NCBI GenBank assembly: GCA_964649095.1
Contig: CAZYPH010000008.1
Coordinates: 1-42,403 of the forward strand
Length of the DNA: 42,403 bases
DNA from: CAZYPH01 sp964649095
GTDB taxonomy: Bacteria; Bdellovibrionota; UBA1018; UBA923
Reading direction: 5' to 3'
Part shown: positions 40,367-42,403 of the stretch, piece by piece
How positions within the stretch are numbered: the first letter of the stretch is position 1
Layout: each line of letters opens with the position of its first letter
Made by a program: the position numbers and the translations under genes
Notes under the pieces: model-generated
Database searches by the model: none
What the model saw: only the letters and a program-made list of their open reading frames with translations
Told to the model about the DNA's origin: nothing

Positions 40367-41151
40367 GAATGCTTAAATTGTTTAAGGCGCCCCTGTTTAC
40401 CTCTATCGCCTTGGTTTTGGCATTTACGCTAAGTGGGTGTGGGTGGATTCAGAGTCTACGTAGAGAGGTTGAGGATGACTCTCCACAGGCACGTTACCAA
40501 CGCTACCAAGCCGAAACCAATATGGCTCAAGGCCGTAAAGTTATGAACCGCTTTAGGCCGAGTGATCCGGCAACGGTTGATGATGCGCGCACTGCAATTG
40601 TGCAAGGCACGCCAGTAGACTACTCGGGTATGCGAGCGAAAGATATTCGTACAACGACACAATCACTAGCCCGAGACAATTTAAAGAATGAAAATAGTCT
40701 TTGGGTCGAAGACGGCCAGAACAATTTCTTCTTTTCGCAAAACCGCCAGAAGGTGCCAGGTGATCTAATTACAGTAGTGATTGAAGATGGTTTGCGTCGC
40801 GACATGATAACCGCGGTAAAACGGCTATTGCCACCTGAGTATCGCAATCAAGAAGTGCGCATTCCCGGCATTACAAAAGAACCAAAGCGTGAGCCTGCTA
40901 GTACGCCAGGCGCTGACGGCGCTACGCCACCGACGCCAGAAGCAGAGCCTGTTGATGACCTTTTAACGGCTGAGGTCTTAGAACGTTATCCGAATGGAAA
41001 TCTCCGTATTCGCGCAATTAAACGAATTCCGTTTCGTTACCAAACTCGCATTGTTGAAGTTCTAGCAATCGTAAAAAATGCTGAAATTGATGAACGAGAT
41101 ACCGTAAAGTCGTCAAAATTCTTTGAGAACAAAGTTGAGCTCTATCAATGA
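40363..41151 (+). CDS. flgH: Flagellar L-ring lipoprotein FlgH
   Basis: FlgH forms the L ring in the outer membrane. The signal peptide ends with the lipobox LSGC. The core shows NSLWVEDGQNNFFFSQNRQKVPGDLITVVIED, matching the FlgH pattern SLWxx...GDxxTVxIxE. A Pro/Ala-rich insertion at about residues 170-205 (KEPKREPASTPGADG onward) is not usual for the family. ATG 40363 overlaps the flgA stop (ATGA) and gives 262 residues. Confidence 0.92.
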   Translation: MRMLKLFKAPLFTSIALVLAFTLSGCGWIQSLRREVEDDSPQARYQRYQAETNMAQGRKVMNRFRPSDPATVDDARTAIVQGTPVDYSGMRAKDIRTTTQSLARDNLKNENSLWVEDGQNNFFFSQNRQKVPGDLITVVIEDGLRRDMITAVKRLLPPEYRNQEVRIPGITKEPKREPASTPGADGATPPTPEAEPVDDLLTAEVLERYPNGNLRIRAIKRIPFRYQTRIVEVLAIVKNAEIDERDTVKSSKFFENKVELYQ

Positions 41152-42176
41152 AATATATATATATAAATTTAATAATTTATTTATTTCTCCAAACGAGCGC
41201 CATGGCATCTCGCGTAAAAGATATCGCAAGCCTTAAGGGTGTTCGTGAGAATATTCTATTGGGATATGGCTTGGTGATTGGCCTAAAAGGCACTGGCGAC
41301 TCTGGCAGCGAAATCACTTCAAAATCGATGTTGCGACTATTTGAAAAAATGGGCATTCAATCCGGAGCCACTGACTTTAAATCAAAAAATGTGGCAGCTG
41401 TAATTGTCACTGCAAAGTTGCCAGCATTTGCTCGAGCGGGCACTAGAATCGATGTCACGGTCTCAAGCATTGGTGATGCGGCAAGCCTCGAGGGTGGAAC
41501 GCTACTAGTAACTCCATTGCGTGCAGGTGATCAGAATATTTATGCCGTGGCGCAAGGCGCAGTATCGTTAGGGACCGTCATGGGTGGTGGCAGTGGCCAA
41601 GGTGGTGGGTCGTTTCCAACTACCGCACGCGTACCTAATGGCGCACTCATTGAAAAAGAAGTTGAAGGTAGTTTTACACAGAAAAAAACGTTTGTTTTGA
41701 GTTTAAATAATCCTGATTTCACTACCGCGGCAAGACTTTCCCGTCTCGTCAACTCAGAGCTTGGTGGCCGCTATGCAGTGGCACGTGACGCTGGTACAAT
41801 CGATGTAGTAGCGCCGTTTCATTACGAAGGAAGTGGAGTCGAGTTAATTGCTACGATTGAAAATTTAGAGGTTGAAGCCGACTCTAAGGCGCGTGTGGTA
41901 CTCAACGAACGTACAGGCACCGTAGTGATTGGCGAGAATGTTAGAATAAGTCAGGTAGGTATTGCGCATGGCGATTTATCAATCGAAGTAGAACCCGCAC
42001 CTGGAGCAGTAAAAAGCAAAGCTAACAAAGTAAAAGTGGGCACTTTAGAGGGTTCGAATATCAAAGATGTCGTTAAGGGACTAAATGCTTTAGGTGTCTC
42101 GTCAAAAGAGATGACCGCGATTTTTCAAGCCTTGCGTGCGGCCGGTGCACTGCAGGCAGAATTAGAGATTTTGTAG
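41148..42176 (+). CDS. flgI: Flagellar P-ring protein FlgI
   Basis: FlgI forms the P ring around the rod in the peptidoglycan layer. The signal peptide ends near SAMAS, and mature FlgI starts RVKDIASLKGVRENILLGYGLVIGLKGTGD, the classic family start. KNVAAVIVTAKLPAFARAGTRIDVTVSSIGDA follows, and the C-terminal VKGLNALGVSSKEMTAIFQALRAAGALQAELEIL is equally typical. Its 342 residues fit the family. It overlaps flgH by four bases. Confidence 0.97.
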   Translation: MKYIYINLIIYLFLQTSAMASRVKDIASLKGVRENILLGYGLVIGLKGTGDSGSEITSKSMLRLFEKMGIQSGATDFKSKNVAAVIVTAKLPAFARAGTRIDVTVSSIGDAASLEGGTLLVTPLRAGDQNIYAVAQGAVSLGTVMGGGSGQGGGSFPTTARVPNGALIEKEVEGSFTQKKTFVLSLNNPDFTTAARLSRLVNSELGGRYAVARDAGTIDVVAPFHYEGSGVELIATIENLEVEADSKARVVLNERTGTVVIGENVRISQVGIAHGDLSIEVEPAPGAVKSKANKVKVGTLEGSNIKDVVKGLNALGVSSKEMTAIFQALRAAGALQAELEIL

Positions 42177-42248
42177 GGCGAAATCGTATGCATAGGATGG
42201 CACACGGTTAATAACGAAGCGAACAGGAAACAGACTAGGAGAGACTTT

Positions 42249-42403
42249 ATGCCTGCTAGGATGGTGGGTCAGATGCACTCTTTCAGTAAAAAGCTTCGTG
42301 TTAATCAGCAGAGCACGGATGCTCAGAGCTCTACAAAAAACAAAGCCATGGTAGGCATGTATCAACATTTTGTGTGGGTGGTGTCTGCCATGGTTTTTGT
42401 TTT
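42249..42403 (+). CDS. Partial unrecognised gene, running off the edge
   Basis: An open frame starts with ATG at 42249, eight bases after the purine-rich GGAGAG, and stays open to the end of the window. The 51 visible residues begin MPARMVGQMHSFSKKL, are polar with Ser, Thr, Lys and Gln, and then become hydrophobic (FVWVVSAMVFV) as if entering a membrane segment. It sits where a rod-cap or another flagellar gene might follow flgI, but I see no FlgJ-like sequence. The call rests on ribosome binding site and position only. Confidence 0.5.
   Translation, partial: MPARMVGQMHSFSKKLRVNQQSTDAQSSTKNKAMVGMYQHFVWVVSAMVFV

Noticed and set aside
1..42403. Mobile elements, CRISPR arrays, tRNA or rRNA genes
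   Set aside because: I looked for transposase motifs, regular spaced repeats and tRNA-like folds by eye and saw none; a covariance search could still find a small RNA.

Overview
The window is a chromosomal segment that starts in the replication origin. The gene set and order (DnaA-box array, dnaA, rpmH, rnpA, yidD, yidC, mnmE, mnmG, rsmG, parS, parA, parB, bactofilin, ATP synthase genes) resemble Bdellovibrio and its relatives (phylum Bdellovibrionota). Split b and b' subunit genes, ATP synthase a and c genes absent from the cluster, and a polar-flagellum style rod/ring operon fit that placement. It is an inference from gene order and protein style, with no database search behind it. The sequence looks like a draft or metagenome assembly: it has a run of ten N inside one gene and a single in-frame stop inside another otherwise conserved gene.

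Layout. 1-531: oriC with 15 exact DnaA boxes and several near matches. 532-2508: dnaA, transcribed toward the origin. 2732-6635: divergent rpmH, rnpA, yidD, yidC, mnmE. 6713-10955: an acyl-CoA block of 3-hydroxybutyryl-CoA dehydrogenase, acyl-CoA dehydrogenase, and a two-subunit B12-dependent mutase whose active-site residues point to isobutyryl-CoA mutase. 11164-13849: mnmG (interrupted by a TAA codon) and rsmG. 13873-16198: two parS sites, parA, parB and a bactofilin. 16278-22230: ATP synthase b', b, delta, alpha, gamma, beta, epsilon. 22335-30754: envelope genes (a large unrecognised anchored protein, a lytic transglycosylase on the other strand, a patatin-like lipoprotein, a bifunctional penicillin-binding protein), with xseB and tlyA among them. 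30895-31854: a TonB-like protein. 31911-37246: glycine cleavage genes gcvP (plus strand) facing gcvH, gcvT and folD (minus strand). 37576-42176: flgF, flgG, flgA, flgH, flgI behind a good sigma-54 promoter match, then a partial gene at the edge.

How the genes fit together. DnaA acts at the adjacent oriC, and ParA/ParB with parS segregate the newly copied origin; the bactofilin next to parB may scaffold that machinery. Isobutyryl-CoA (from valine) could be isomerised to butyryl-CoA by the mutase, oxidised by the dehydrogenase and, after hydration by a crotonase not seen here, oxidised by Hbd toward acetyl-CoA. Such carbon use suits an organism that lives on amino acids. GcvP/H/T make methylene-tetrahydrofolate from glycine, which FolD interconverts with formyl-tetrahydrofolate. 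The flagellar genes build the distal rod and the P and L rings.

Most interesting points: the near-palindromic DnaA-box array plus a duplicated oriC module; the coincidence of a degenerate G4 motif in MnmE with a nonsense codon in its partner MnmG; the isobutyryl-CoA mutase signature; the sigma-54 promoter with clustered TGACG half-sites upstream; and a lipoprotein whose patatin fold seems to have lost its catalytic serine. I did not find an obviously new multigene defence or mobile system: there are no transposases, CRISPR arrays, integrases or tRNA genes that I can recognise.
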